Shown piece after piece: positions 1 through 11,200 of a stretch of 64,000 bases of DNA. A program made the translations under genes and the position numbers. A model generated the notes under the pieces. It saw nothing but the letters and a program-made list of their open reading frames with translations, was not told the DNA's origin and made no database searches. The first letter of the stretch is position 1. The number at the start of each line of letters is the position of its first letter. The DNA comes from Bidens hawaiensis (lineage: Eukaryota > Streptophyta > Magnoliopsida > Asterales > Asteraceae): contig JAIQDT010004207.1 in the NCBI GenBank assembly GCA_021521415.1, positions 1 to 64,000 of the forward strand, in the 5' to 3' direction.

Positions 1-999
1 GAAACACTAAGTGACCCCGGCAGATTACGGATAATCTTAGGGTCAAGTAGATGTTTCCCACGAGGGTTAGGTCCGGCAAAGATGGTTATTCTTCTGATGA
101 CCTGCAAAACAAACACCGTGAGCTCGTCACTGAGAAGGGGGGGGGTACCTCCTTGTGACCACCCTCCGGCGTGAGAATCAGACTAAATTGCTCTGAATAT
201 AAATGTATATTAAGAGAAATAACTAGCGCAGATAAGATATGTGATGGTATAAGATAGTATATGATAAGATGTGATCAGATAATCATACCGTTCCAAGGTG
301 TTGGAGTATTTATAGCCGAAGGTAGGTTTCCAAGTAGGTACAGCCAGATGTATAATATTCCTTTTCTACCAACTGTGGGCTACGCACGTGCCATGCTGGT
401 GGTTGGTGGGTAGGCAGCGGCTGATAGTGACATGGCCGGCTGTGTACTATTCCTTTTCCACCAACTGCAGGCTATGTACGTGCCATGATGAGGGTTGGTG
501 AGTAGGCAGCGGCTGATAGTGACATTAAGTACTAGAGGGTGCTGCTCGTCGTACTGTTGTCAGTGAGCTGTCACCCTGTGATTGGTTCATGGGCTGCTTT
601 GGTCAGATCTTGTCTATTTTGTCCATACCTTGGCAGGTATAGTACAAAAGATCCTCCAGAAGCGTACGGACTGGCTCATTTGGGCGGGAGTATTCCCGCC
701 TTGCTCATTCCTTCTTCAGGTGACATTACTGAATTATTGAGAGTTAGTGCCTTGTGCGTGTAGCCTTACTATTAGTGCGGGTAGCCTCCGCTGATGGCTT
801 GTATCCGCAGCTGCGGGAACAGGCGGGGTACTTCACCATTGGGAGGCTTTTCCTGCGAGAACAGCTGGCGTATGCGCGTAAGGTCTTCATCTCTCTGAGC
901 ATGGTGGGTCCTGCGGAACCAGTTGGTCTTTGCGCAGACGTCCCTCTTCAAGGTGAGTCTTGCGGGTCCAACTGGGCTCTGCTGGGACCTACCTCTTCA
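1..999 (-). repeat. 3' LTR of the Tat element (4 bases cut by window edge)
   Basis: Base 1 aligns with base 7646 of the other LTR, and the match continues with scattered mismatches to the shared end TCTTCA at 999. The open frames inside it are chance frames, present in both copies, and are not genes. Confidence 0.93.
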
Positions 1000-1012
1000 A
1001 GTCCCCCAGTCC
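1000..1012 (-). promoter_or_regulatory. Polypurine tract of the Tat element
   Basis: Read on the minus strand, the bases just before the 3' LTR are ACTGGGGGACT, a purine-rich run in the position expected for the plus-strand DNA primer. Confidence 0.6.
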
Positions 1013-1383
1013 AATGTTCTTCTTATGAATTGTTAATAAGTGAGGTGAACTTTTGGACTTAAGCAAGGGGTTTTGAAAAGGGTTTTTAGTTTTAAGGTTG
1101 TCCGTGGGGATTCTTCCCGCGGTTTCCCTAATGTCACGTGCAGAAATTCCCGACTTTTCTGCTTGATCTTTGGGTATGATGCGGGTAGGTGTGTAACTTC
1201 CTCGTAAGTCAGGAGCGTTGAGTTTCACTTGTGTAGATTCTCCACGAGGTTTTGGTAGTTTGACATAGTGATCAATTATGTCAAACAACCAATTCCATCT
1301 TGGAGCTTCAAACAATCTAGTTCTCAACGTTCCTGCTATGCGGGGATGTTATTTCCCTTTCCACAAGCATGGCCCAAAAGATC

Positions 1384-1676
1384 ATTCTTGGTTTTAATTC
1401 CCTGCAAGTGCTAAGTATGTGAAGGGTTTCGCCTTGACACTGTACCCGCACTCGTCTTATAGTTACTTGACTTCCAAGGTATTCTTGGCTTCAATTCCCT
1501 GCAGGTGCTAAGTATGTGAAGGGTTTTGCCTTGACACTGTACCCGCACTTGTCTTACGGTTTCTTGGTTACCAAGGTATTCTTGGCTTCAATTCCCGTGC
1601 TAAGTATGTGAAGGGTTTCGCCTTGACACTGTACCCGCACTTGTCTTACGGTTTCTTGGTTACCAAGGTAAAGGGG
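1384..1676 (-). repeat. Three tandem repeats of about 92-97 bp in the Tat 3' untranslated region
   Basis: The phrase CTAAGTATGTGAAGGG starts at 1411, 1508 and 1600, giving spacings of 97 and 92 bp, and the rest of each unit is alike. The third unit lacks a few bases near its start. Tandem arrays between integrase and the 3' LTR are a known habit of Tat elements. Confidence 0.85.
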
Positions 1677-2218
1677 TATATTCCCTCTTATTTTTGAATC
1701 TTTGAATCTTTTTGAATCTTTTTGATTTGCTTTATAAACGTTATATGACTTGCTCATGCATATTATTGTTTAATTTGGCACTTGTTTTGCCTCATAAACA
1801 ATATATGATTCGCTCATGCATACTTTAGTTTAACTTAGCAATTTTCCAAGTGTTTTGAATAAGTTAAACCTTTCGACGCGCGGTTGTCAATAGGTTAATG
1901 TTCAGTTTCCTCTATCATGATTGTGCGGGTAGAACTGTCACTTTCATTTAGTGGGATGACCAAACTTCACCTATAACTGACCTGCGTGAAGGTTTTCCTC
2001 ATGTTTTCCTTAGAAATTTTTGCCGTTTCTTGTGTTTATGCGGGTTTTGCCGCCGTCCACACGCAACGACTTACTTCCCCACTTATTTATGCGGTGAATA
2101 CCGGCATATCAGTGTTTTGAATAAGTATAAAGGTAAGACTATCAACACAATGTGATAAAGGAGAATCATTTCTATTAGAAGTGGCTCTAGGCCTTTTCTT
2201 TATAAGTTTGGAATTGAT
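1677..2218. other. Tat 3' untranslated region, no gene seen
   Basis: This lies between the tandem repeats and the end of integrase. I see a short direct repeat (CTCATGCATA near 1754 and 1814) but no credible coding region. Confidence 0.6.
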
Positions 2219-3350
2219 CTACATGTAACATTTGCGTAATTGAGCTCCATTCCATGTTCTTAGGATGGGGGTGCCATCGAGCCTTTCGAGCCGGTATGCG
2301 CCCTTTCCCAAAACTTCTTTGATAATGTATGGCCCTTCCCAGACCGGGGCCAGCTTTCCTGGGCGTTCTTGGTTCGAAGCCTCGTTGTTACGCAGTATGT
2401 AGTCTCCGACATTGAAGTTGCAGAGTTTTACCCGCGTGTTGTAGTACTTTTGCATTTGTCGCTTGTAGTTCTCTTCACGCGCTGCGGCTAAGTCTGCGTT
2501 CCTCGGTTAGCATAAGGTCTAACCGTCTTTCCGCATCATTGTCTTCTGGCTGAATCAAGACCCTTGGTGAGGGTAAACCAATTTCGACCGGGACCATGGC
2601 TTCAGTGCCATAAGTGAGGCTGAACGGGGTTTCTCCTGCACTGGCCTTTTTCAGCGTTCTGTTTGCCCAAAGGACGTGTGGAACTTCGTCCACCCAGCCG
2701 GATCTGTGTTCCAAGAGTCTTTTCTTTATGCCGTCGACGATGCTCTTATTTGCTCTTTCCACCTCACCATTACCCTACGGGTGCGCCACTGAGGTAAAGG
2801 TGTGGGTGATTTGAAGTTCTTCCAGCTACTTTTGTAGCTTCTTGTCAGCAAAGTTGGTGCCGTTATCGCTCACCAGATTCTGGGGAAGTCCAAAACGACA
2901 AATAATAAATTCCCAAATAAATTTTTTGATATGTTTTGCGGTTGTTTGGGCTAAGGGTTTTGCTTCTATCCACTTGGTGAAGTAGTCGATAGCTACCACT
3001 AGAAACTGAACGTTCCCTGCTGCTGTGGGAAATGGGCCTGTCACATCGATGGCCCACTTCTGAAATGGCCATGAAGAGGTGACTGGAACAAGTTCATTCT
3101 TTGGGCGATACGTGTTGGGTGCGTATAGTTGGCAAGACCTACACTTTCTGATGTATGCCAGTGCATCCGTATGCATCCCCGGCCAAAAGTATCCCGCTTT
3201 ATTTAGCTTAGCTACGACAGCGCGTGGACCTGCGTGTACTCCACAGATGCCCTCGTGCACTTCCCTTAGGAGGTAGCCAGCATCTTGGTTGTCCACGCAT
3301 CTTAGGAGTGGGCCAAGAAAATTACGCCTGTAAAGGATGTCATCGATGAG
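2219..3350 (-). pseudogene. Tat integrase, broken into frames
   Basis: The minus strand encodes the zinc-binding start of an integrase (His residues, then CRSCQLY with the CxxC pair, about 3110-3300). The catalytic core follows, with WAIDVTGPF (first Asp) and VSDNGTNF (second Asp) at about 2840-3070, then the ERANKSIVDG region and an SH3-like tail (GPYIIKEVLGKGAYRL) ending in a stop at 2219. Three frames are needed to follow it, with breaks near 2470 and 2765-2825. In a live element this protein inserts the DNA copy into the host chromosome. Confidence 0.88.
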
Positions 3351-3395
3351 TTGATAGTTCAGTGCTTTACAGCGTATTTTTCTTGCTTGTGTTTT

Positions 3396-4001
3396 TTACT
3401 CTGGTAGTATACCCACCGCAAGGTAATTTATTATTGGTGTCATCCACGTTTCTGTGCCGGTTTGGATGACACAGATTTCCTTGTGCGGGACTGATGGTGC
3501 TCCAAGGAGTTCAATGCGGATGTCCTTTCCCAAGTGGGTTAAGGCTAATGATGCAAGCTTGCTTAACGCATCCGCAGATTTGTTTTCGCTACGCTTGACG
3601 TGTATGACCTTACAATCGTTAAAGTCGCGCATAAGGGTTTTTGCTTGTGCGAGTTACAGGGCCATTGTGTCGTTCACGGCCGTGTACGTCCCGTTTATTT
3701 GGTTGGCTACTAACATGGAATCCACGTGGGCTTCCAAGTTTTTTACTCCCATCTTACGCGCAATTCTCAGCCCGGCTAAGAATGCTTCATACTCCGCTTC
3801 GTTATTTGTACTTGGAAAATCCAGTCGAATAGCGTAAGTGTATTCTTGGCCTGCTGGGTTGGTTAGTTTCAACCCTGCGCCTGAGCCCTCGTTGCTGGCT
3901 GCTCCATCAGTGTAGAGTCGCCAGACATCAGATGTCCTGTGCTGGAGAGGGTTAAGCCACCTCCTGGCACTCTTTCTCCCGCGAAGCGGGGACTTCTGCA
4001 A
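3396..4001 (-). pseudogene. Second (archaeal-type) RNase H of the Tat element
   Basis: The minus strand encodes LYTDGAASNEGSGAGL, then NNEAEYEAFLAGLRIA and VHVKRSENKSADALSKLA, the usual landmarks of an extra RNase H domain found after the normal RT-RNase H in Tat elements. A frame change near 3640 separates the front and back halves. This domain is the main reason for assigning the element to Tat. Confidence 0.85.
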
Positions 4002-4085
4002 TAAAGTCGGCCAAGACCTGGCCTTTTATGGCTGGCCTCGGCTTGTACTTTATCGCGTATTCTCCCAATTCTATTGCCCATTTGG

Positions 4086-5500
4086 CTAGGCGTCCTGACA
4101 ATTCGGGTTTGCCCAAAATGTTTGCGAGTTTGAAGTGGTGAGAATGGTGATTGGGTGACCTTGGAAATATCGTCTTAGCCTGCGTGAAGCCTGTACAAGT
4201 GCTAAGACTAATTTTTCCAGGGTAGAGTACCGGGTTTCTACGTCTGTTAGGACACGGCTAACATAGTAGATTGGCATCTGGATGCCTTTTCGCTTTACTA
4301 GCAGGACGGCCCCGGTTGCTCTATCTGTGGCGGAAAGGTATAGGATTAATTCCTCCCCCGCTTCTGGTGCTGTGAGCGTTGGGAGTTCGATCAAGCGTGA
4401 CCGAATTTCCTGAAAAGCTGCTTCCGCTTCTGGTGTCCAGCGGAAGTGCGTTTTCTTTAAACAGTTTCTCAATATGGACACGAATGGGAACGACCTATCC
4501 GCATGGTTTGCCAAAAAGCGGTTAAGTGCGACTAGGCGTCCATTCAGTGTCTGAGCTTGCTTGATGGTAGTAGGTGATTCCATTTTGATAATGGCTTCGA
4601 CCTTTTCAGGGTTCGCTCTGAAGCCATCTTTAGTAACAATGACTCCTAAGAACTTCCCTTCTTCCATCTTAAAGGAACACTTGCTCGGGTTGAGCTTCAT
4701 GTTTATCTTTCTGAGCGTGTTGAAAGTTTCTTCGATGTCTTTCAACATCGTTTCTGGGTCAGTGCTTTTGATGACCAAGTTATCCATGTAGACTTCCAAG
4801 TTCCTCCCAATTTGGGCATGAAACTCTTTGTCCATCAGGCGTTGCGTTGGTATGTGGACCCGACATTCTTAAGTCCGAATGGCATCATTTGATAACAAAA
4901 TGTGCCATCGGGCGTCCGAAATGCGGTTTTGTCCTGATCGTCAACGGCCATGTGGATTTGATGGTACCCCTTATACGCATCAAGGAAGCATTTAAGGCGA
5001 AACGGTGCTAACGAATCTACCTTAAGATCAATTTCGGGTAACGGGTAACAATCTTTGGGGCATGCTTTGTTTAAGTCTTTGAAATCTATGCACATGCGCC
5101 ATTGTTTGTTAGACTTCGGTACCATGACGGGATTTGCAACCCATGTTTGATATCTGCTAACGCGTACGATGCCCGCGTCAAGGAGTTCCTTGACTTGGGT
5201 TCTACACGCGTTAGCTTGTTCCGCCCCCATTACTCTGCGCTTTTGTATGACTGGCGTAAAAGCTGGGTCACACTTGAGCTTATGCTCTGCCTTACTTCGA
5301 GGTACACCAGTCATGTCAGCTGGTGTCCACGCGAAGATGTCAGCGTTTTTCTGTAGTAAGCGTTTGAGTAAGGTGCGCGTAGGATCAGTGACTGTTGGGC
5401 CAATGGTAACAGCCTGGTCAGGGTATTTGCCATTGAAGGCCCATTCTTCTGGTTCGGTGATGGTTGGTTTAGCCATCTTTGGTTTGGGTTTTGATAAGAC
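4086..5500 (-). pseudogene. Tat reverse transcriptase and RNase H
   Basis: Reading right to left, the first part (to 4835) carries VANPVMVPKSNKQWRMCIDF, ACPKDCYPLPEID, FLDAYKGYHQIHM and FRTPDGTFCYQMMPFGLKN, the standard RT blocks. The second part, in another frame, carries VYMDNLVIKS, FLGVIVTKDGF and the RNase H start LILYLSATDRATGAVLL. The active-site box reads YMDN (4779-4790) where the family has Y-x-D-D, so one catalytic Asp is lost. With the frame break at about 4835 the enzyme is inactive. Confidence 0.9.
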
Positions 5501-5900
5501 AGATGCGATGCATACCTGGGGAATACCGGTGATCATCGCTACACCCTCAGTTGTTGGCCATCCCATCATGCCGTGGACTGAAGATACCACGGCATTGAAT
5601 CTTGCCATCCTGTCTCTCCCGAAGAGAATGTCGTATGTGTGGTGTGGCTTCCTCATTACGACAAAGTCCACGTCTTCTGTGCGGGAGTGTTTCCCGTCTG
5701 TGAGAATGACGGGGAAAGATAGGATACCCAGGGGGTGTTTGTGCTGCCGTCGAACCCTTCCATCGAGGCGTAGACCGTTTCCAGGCGTTCCTTGTCTTCG
5801 TCGTCTAGCTTGTCGAAGAACTGCCTGTACATAACCGTTGACGAGGCGCCGTTGTCAGCAAGAGTGCGGGAAGTGATGTAGTGCCCCAACTGGCTTTTGA
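5500..5900 (-). pseudogene. Tat aspartic protease
   Basis: The minus strand encodes LADNGASSTVMY at about 5830-5870, matching the active-site block of retroviral-type proteases in this lineage, and YDILFGRDRMARFNAV at about 5590-5640, matching the later glycine-rich block. The two parts are in different frames joined near 5660. In a live element it would cut the polyprotein. Confidence 0.75.
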
Positions 5901-7577
5901 TGACGATAGGGCCTTCTTTGCTGGGTCCTCCTGGCACTCGCGGGAAGCGCACCTCAGCTTCCTTCCAGGCGCATGGTTCTGTCGTTCGTCTTTTTCTTCC
6001 TCTGACGTTACTATGAACCATGTGGATGCTGATGTCAACGGGCTTTCGTCCGTTGCTTTTGTATCGGTTATCATTCTTCCCTCCATTCTTGATTGATGCC
6101 ACAAGGTGTGTAAGTTTTCCATCCTTGACGAATGTTTCAACAATATCCCTCAAGGATATACACTCCTCAGTGGTGTGACCCTTTGTCCCGTGGAAGTCAC
6201 AGGATTTGCTCTGATCCACGTTATGTCGCTGCCGGACCATTGGAGCTTTTGGCCATGGGAGTTTTTCGGTGGCAAATATCTCCGTGACGCTTTTGGTGAG
6301 TGGCGTCCACCGGGGGTTTCGGCTTGATGGGTGCGTGTTATCCCTTCCGCCTACTAGAGGGCGAGAGCTGGATGAGGTGTCAAAGTTTACCCTTGACTGC
6401 CAAATACCTAGCTTCCTCTTTTTGTTTTGCCGGGTGGTCCGGACGTTGTTTTCTCTAGTCCTCTGCGTGTAGAGGTTTGTACTCTGGGGAAGATCCCTAC
6501 CCAGTTGCTTCTCCGTTTCGGCAAAGCGCTTGGCCGCCGTCATGATGGCATCCCACGTGGATGGCATGCCATCTTTACCCGTTAAGGTGCGGATGAGATC
6601 TTGGTCTTCCCGCGCCCTGGATGAAAGCAGCGCGAACAAGATCTTCGCTAATAGTGCCCAGACTTAACTTCTTTGAATTGAAGCACGTGATGAAGTTTAG
6701 TAAAGACTCATCTTCCTCTCGGATGCAGTTGAGGATCGTCCATTGCTCTTCAGTATACTCTTTGTTGACTGAAGTGTTGGCTGAACTTCTCCTGGAAGTC
6801 TGCCCAATCGTAGATGTGATGGACCGGTAGACGGTCGAACCACGCTCTGGCTGCCCCAACAAGCGTCATTTGGAACATGTAACACCACGTGGGTTCCGTC
6901 CAATTGCTGACGGTTGCCCCCGCTATGAACATGTTCAAATGATCGTCTGGGTCAGATATACCATCCTATGTGCCTATGTTGGACATTTGTTTGGCACTTT
7001 TCGGGGCAATTGCTTCCGCAATGTCCCTTGCAAATTTGGACGTTCCCGCATTTGTAACAGTTGGTCTGAAGGTTTTAGAGAAGTCACGTGGGTTTCCACC
7101 CGCGTTTTTTGGTTTAAAGGTTTCTCTAAAATTTCTTCTGTGGAAATCTGCTTGTTTACGCTTCCCTTTCGCCCTATGGCGCGGGTTTGCGTCACTGTCA
7201 GATTCTTCCCAATCGTCATCATACTCGCACTCATTACTCATGTTGAGCTATTGTCGAGTGTTCCCGAACTCGTCATTAGCCTGTTGGAGTGAACGTAAAC
7301 GTTCATCCAACTCAGCTTGGAATTCTTTCTGACGTGCTTCTGCCCACGCTTTAACTTGATCAAGTGTTTGGCGGGGGAGCCTCGTTTGTTGTTTCTCCAA
7401 CTGGGTATCAATGAATCCCAGGGGAGGATTATTTACTGCACTTGCCCCGGCTTGGGTAACCGGGGTAATGTTCGTAAAAATTGTGTACTCGCCGGTGTTT
7501 CCCCCAGTAGCTGGGGTTGTGGTTACCGGGGTTTCTTGGTCACTCGCTGGCCTTGGCACCGGAGTAACCTTAACCAT
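5900..7577 (-). pseudogene. Tat gag capsid-like protein, frameshifted
   Basis: I place the start at the ATG at 7575-7577 (MVKVTPVPR), just inside the 5' LTR. An in-frame stop lies at about 7248, followed six bases later by a new ATG. The central gag domain is seen at 6750-6938 (GATVSNWTEPTWCYMFQMTL, then GAARAWFDRLP and FSQHFSQQ). It continues in a second frame at 6575-6862 and a third below 6639. A single zinc-binding block CDFHGTKGHTTEEC lies at about 6160-6210. At least two frameshifts and two stops disable it. Confidence 0.85.
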
Positions 7578-7623
7578 CTTTCCAGAGGTTTTGAAAAAAC
7601 TGAGAGAATTAGTTCTAGCTTTT

Positions 7624-7641
7624 ATGCACGGATGGCGCCAA
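7624..7641 (-). promoter_or_regulatory. Primer-binding site of the Tat element
   Basis: Directly inside the right LTR the minus strand reads TGGCGCCATCCGTGCAT. It starts with the TGG expected opposite a tRNA CCA end. I did not identify which tRNA matches. Confidence 0.65.
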
Positions 7642-8644
7642 TGAAGAAACACTAAGTGACCCCGGCAGATTACGGATAATCTTAGGGTCAAGTAGATGTT
7701 TCCCACGAGGGTTAGGTCCGGCAAAGATGGTTATTATTCTGATGACCTGCAAAACAGACACCGTGAGCTCGTCACTGAGAAGGGTGGGGGTACCTCCTTG
7801 TGACCACCCTCCGGCGTGAGAATCAGACTAGGTTGCTCTGAATATAAATGTATATTAAGAGAAATAGCTAGAGCAGATAAGATATGTGATGGTATAAGAT
7901 AGTATATGATAAGATGTGATCAGATAATCATACCGTTCCAAGGTGTTGGAGTATTTATAGCCGAAGGTAGGTTTCCAAGCAGGTACAACCAGCTGTATAA
8001 TATTCATTTTCTACCAACTGTGGGCTACGCACGTGCCATGCTGGTGGTCGGTGAGTAGGCGGCGGCTGATAGTGACATGGCCGGCTGTGTACTATTCCTT
8101 TTCCACCAACTGCAGGCTATGTACGTGCCACGATGAGGGTTGGTGAGTAGGCAGCGGCTGATAGTGACATTAAGTACTAGAGCGTGCTGCTCGTCGTACT
8201 GTTGTCAGTGAGCTGTCACCATGTGATTGGTTCATGGGCTGCTTTGGTCAAATCTTGTCTATTTTGTCCATACCTTGGCAGGTATAGTACAAAAGATCCT
8301 CCAGAAGCGTACGGACTGGCTCATTTGGGCGGGAGTATTCCCGCCTTGCTCATTCCTTCTTTAGGTGACATTACTGAATTATTAAGAATTAGTGCCTTGT
8401 GCGTGTAGCCTTACTATTAGTGCGGGTAGCCTCCGCTGATGGCTTGTATCCGCAGCTGCGGGAACATGCGGGGTACTTTACCATTGGGAGGCTTTTCCTG
8501 CGGGAACAGCTGGCGTATGCGCGTAAGGTCTTCATCTCTCTGAGCATGGTGGGTCCTGCGGAACCAGTCGGTCTTTGCGCAGACGTCCCTCTTCAAGGTG
8601 AGTCTTGCGGGTCCAACCGGGCTCTGCTGGGACCTACCTCTTCA
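7642..8644 (-). repeat. 5' LTR of the Tat element
   Basis: It begins TGAAGAAACACTAAG at 7642 and ends TCTTCA at 8644, giving TG...CA ends and a length of 1003 bp. It carries the promoter for the element. It is near-identical to bases 1-999. Confidence 0.93.
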
Positions 8645-9916
8645 ATAGGGTATACACATTTATATATATACATTTTCAAGAGACTTTGTGCAGTATGTGG
8701 TGTACTTCTAGCTTAAAGACTTTATTGTTCAATATGGTGTTGTGCTTTCTGTTGTTTAAGTTGTAGCTTTGATGTGGCTGAGTGGGGATACACGTTCAAT
8801 GAGGGTAAACGTAATATGCCTACAGGGGTTGTACCAAACAGCTTAATGACTTGTACATAGGTTTATGGGTGTTTTTATTTAATATATTTTATACTCTCCA
8901 CGTGTTCATATGTTGTTATTTGTTCTTTCTATTCATTTCACCCTTGATACATGGCTTTCTTTTTCATCTTTCTCTGCCGATGAAGATATAGGAGCCTGAA
9001 AACATGGTCCTGTTTTCTAGAGAGAGAAACAGGGAAGGGTTTTTAGAGAAAGAAAGGTGTTGCCCTGTTGTTGCCGACAGTTTTCAGGCTGTTTATGGTG
9101 GTGGAAGACGTGTGCGACCCTTTCTCTCTCTCTCTCTTTCTTTTGTGTTCAACTCGATAATAGTGAGCCGAGGCTCATTTGACAAGTTGATTGCTATATG
9201 TTATCTAAGAAAATGGGTGTCGTCGGGGGCTTTCCGGCCGTCTTTGGCAACGAATGTGATTCTCTTCCGTAACATGTGATAACGGCTATGATGTTGCGAT
9301 TGGAGTCATGTGAGCCAATATGAGTCTATTGATCATACCGATTTGTGGTTGTTTGATCTTTTTCAGGTAAGGACAGCCCCCGACGCCTCAAACGGCAACA
9401 CAGACAGTGGCGTTGCAGAGTTTGTGGCGGCCTAAAAATAGGGCTTTCGAGAGGTTGTAAAGTCGGAGTATTAGAAAGCATTGAGGTGGTTTTTCGAATT
9501 GGTGATCCGTTGATGGCCGGGTTGACGAAAGAGCCAGCGCTAAGTTGTGTCCATCAGATTTATGTAGATCTGAACTACTAACTCAATATATGTTCCCTTA
9601 TTTTCTTAAGGGGCCACAATTTATTGAATAGTTTTTCGTTTAATATTTGTTGACAACAAAAGTTTTATTTTTCTACTTGGTTAATTTTATATATTAATAA
9701 ATATTAGTGTTTGAATGGCATTGCTTAGGGTAAATTTGCTTGGTCAAGTAACAAAATACTTATATTATTTTGTAATAATTATATTATTTATAAGAGCGAT
9801 AATCTTATAATACTACATATGTATGTTTCTACAAGCTAACAAAACCAGCTCAACGCCTGGGTTGTAAGAACGATAATCTTACAATACTAAACATGTATGT
9901 TTCTACAAGTTAACAA
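8645..9916. other. Intergenic DNA with possible captured gene pieces
   Basis: There is no family I recognise here. A 91-codon frame at 9004-9279 includes a CT-rich run and has no recognisable domain. At 9361-9366 a splice-acceptor-like TTTCAG is followed by 22 sense codons and a TAA at 9433-9435. Together with the Helitron-like end to the right this could be captured gene sequence, but that is inference. Confidence 0.35.
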
Positions 9917-9950
9917 AACCCAGTGCAACGTGCAGGGTTGTAAAAACTAG
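9790..9950 (+). mobile_element. Helitron-like 3' terminus, with an internal tandem duplication
   Basis: A short hairpin (AACCC...GGGTT, 9917-9939, loop around GTGCAACGTGC) is followed seven bases later by CTAG at 9947-9950 and then T. That is the layout of a Helitron 3' end. The preceding unit (CGATAATCTTA...TCTACAAG) occurs twice, near 9797 and 9869. The 5' end was not found. Confidence 0.45.
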
Positions 9951-10626
9951 TTATGTAATGGAAAGAGGTAGAATGGTCTCTTCGTTAAATATGAACATAT
10001 ATGAACTTTAATTTTTTAAAAATATTATGATAAAATGGTCATTTATTAAATTGTTATTAATGAATAAGGGTATATATTTATATATAAAGTTCATATATAT
10101 ATATATATACACGATACTTTAGCTATTTTGTAAGGGCATATATGATATGCTAATTATTTTGTAAGGGCATGTACGATTAATTATTGTGTAAGGGCATATA
10201 TAATATTTTAATTTTGTTTGGGTATTTGTGATATTTCTAATGTTTGTAAGGGTGTATATAAAATTAATCCTTAAAACAGTTATGTAAATGATAAATAAAT
10301 GCCAAATAAATTTTATAGGTACATTTTATAAAATTTTCCACATGATATTATGTTCATATGATCATAGAGATTTCCAGAAATGAAATATAAATGAAATGGG
10401 GTGAAGGTAATAAACTAAGACTTATATTATTATACACATTACAACACTTATGTTCGTTTACATTCAAATATATCTATACTAAACTAAGGGGTACCACCAA
10501 CCAGTGCTCCTTTTCAAAGTAATGGTTGGATATGTGACGCATTATGTAATACTTAGGATATAAATTATAATAATAGTAATAATAATAACTTAAAGTGAGT
10601 CTACATTACATAGATTTTACCAGTTT
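9951..10626. other. AT-rich spacer with short degenerate repeats
   Basis: At about 10110-10270 the phrase TTTTGTAAGGGCATAT recurs four to five times at spacings of roughly 30-45 bp. Nothing coding is seen. The right part leads into the end of the LOX pseudogene. Confidence 0.5.
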
Positions 10627-11200
10627 TCACATTGTTATACTGTTTGGTACACCTCTGCCCGTAACCCCTGGATTTGAAGTCGGTATGAGTAGCTCATAAG
10701 GTGGAACTCCATCACCACATCTATTCCTCAGCCTTAGATCAGCATTCCTTTTATTTATCTCATTTTCTATTCTTTTAATTTCCACTGAAAATCTATAGAA
10801 TGCCTCAATAATCTTTGGTTCACATGGCCACCTGGTGTAACATCTTTTCTCTCTCCAAGATACTCCTCCTCGTGTGAATGTGCTGAGATTATATCAATTA
10901 TGGCCGTGTCGATTGTATCAAACTAGGCAAGGAAGCAACAAAATATCCGTGTGGATCCGCCATGAAACTTGCAAACTCAAGTTCATGTTGTCGGGGTATA
11001 AGTTTTTGCATAAGTGGTGGCCTATTTGGAACATATCCACCGTAGTGATACTGCCCAAAATTAAGCGCTGCATGTTGCCCTGTTGATATCCATATTAAAG
11101 TTGTTAATATCTCCGTAAGTTTTGGAGTACTTAGTTCAGGCCACCAATTAGCATCACGAAGATCAGCGTGCCCCACGTTAACGGCTTCACTATACCATGA
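10627..11200 (-). pseudogene. Lipoxygenase pseudogene, last-exon fragment
   Basis: The minus strand matches the last exon of the intact LOX at 58148-58907. Shared blocks include WYSEA(V/I)[31 protein letters not shown] and the end GVPNSIT. The homology stops sharply at 11200, after the codons for WYSEA, where a Copia LTR begins; the front of the exon is missing. A small deletion near 10910 (after LPSLIQST) breaks the frame. The last codon before TGA (10627-10629) is ATG where the intact gene has an Ile codon, so the C-terminal iron ligand is changed. It is the 3' end of the pseudogene whose other exons lie at 19353-23680. Confidence 0.92.

Larger units (their letters stand above)
1..8644 (-). 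mobile_element. Ty3/Gypsy retrotransposon, Tat lineage, near complete but decayed
   Basis: The sequence from base 1 and the sequence from base 7646 are near-identical copies about 1 kb long, so this is an LTR pair. Between them, on the minus strand and in the order gag, protease, reverse transcriptase, RNase H, a second RNase H and integrase, lie coding remnants. The second RNase H domain is characteristic of the plant Tat lineage. The 5' LTR is therefore on the right and the 3' LTR on the left. Coding parts are spread over several frames with stops, so the element is dead. Its left end lies about 4 bases outside the window, so the target-site duplication cannot be tested. Confidence 0.93.

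Noticed and set aside
539..1062. Two open frames of 74 and 102 codons, with near copies at 8184-8716
   Set aside because: They lie inside the two LTRs of the Tat element and repeat because the LTRs repeat; there is no domain and no codon pattern.
9004..9279. A 91-codon frame as a gene
   Set aside because: It contains a CT-repeat-coded Leu/Ser run and no domain; kept only as part of an uncertain captured segment.
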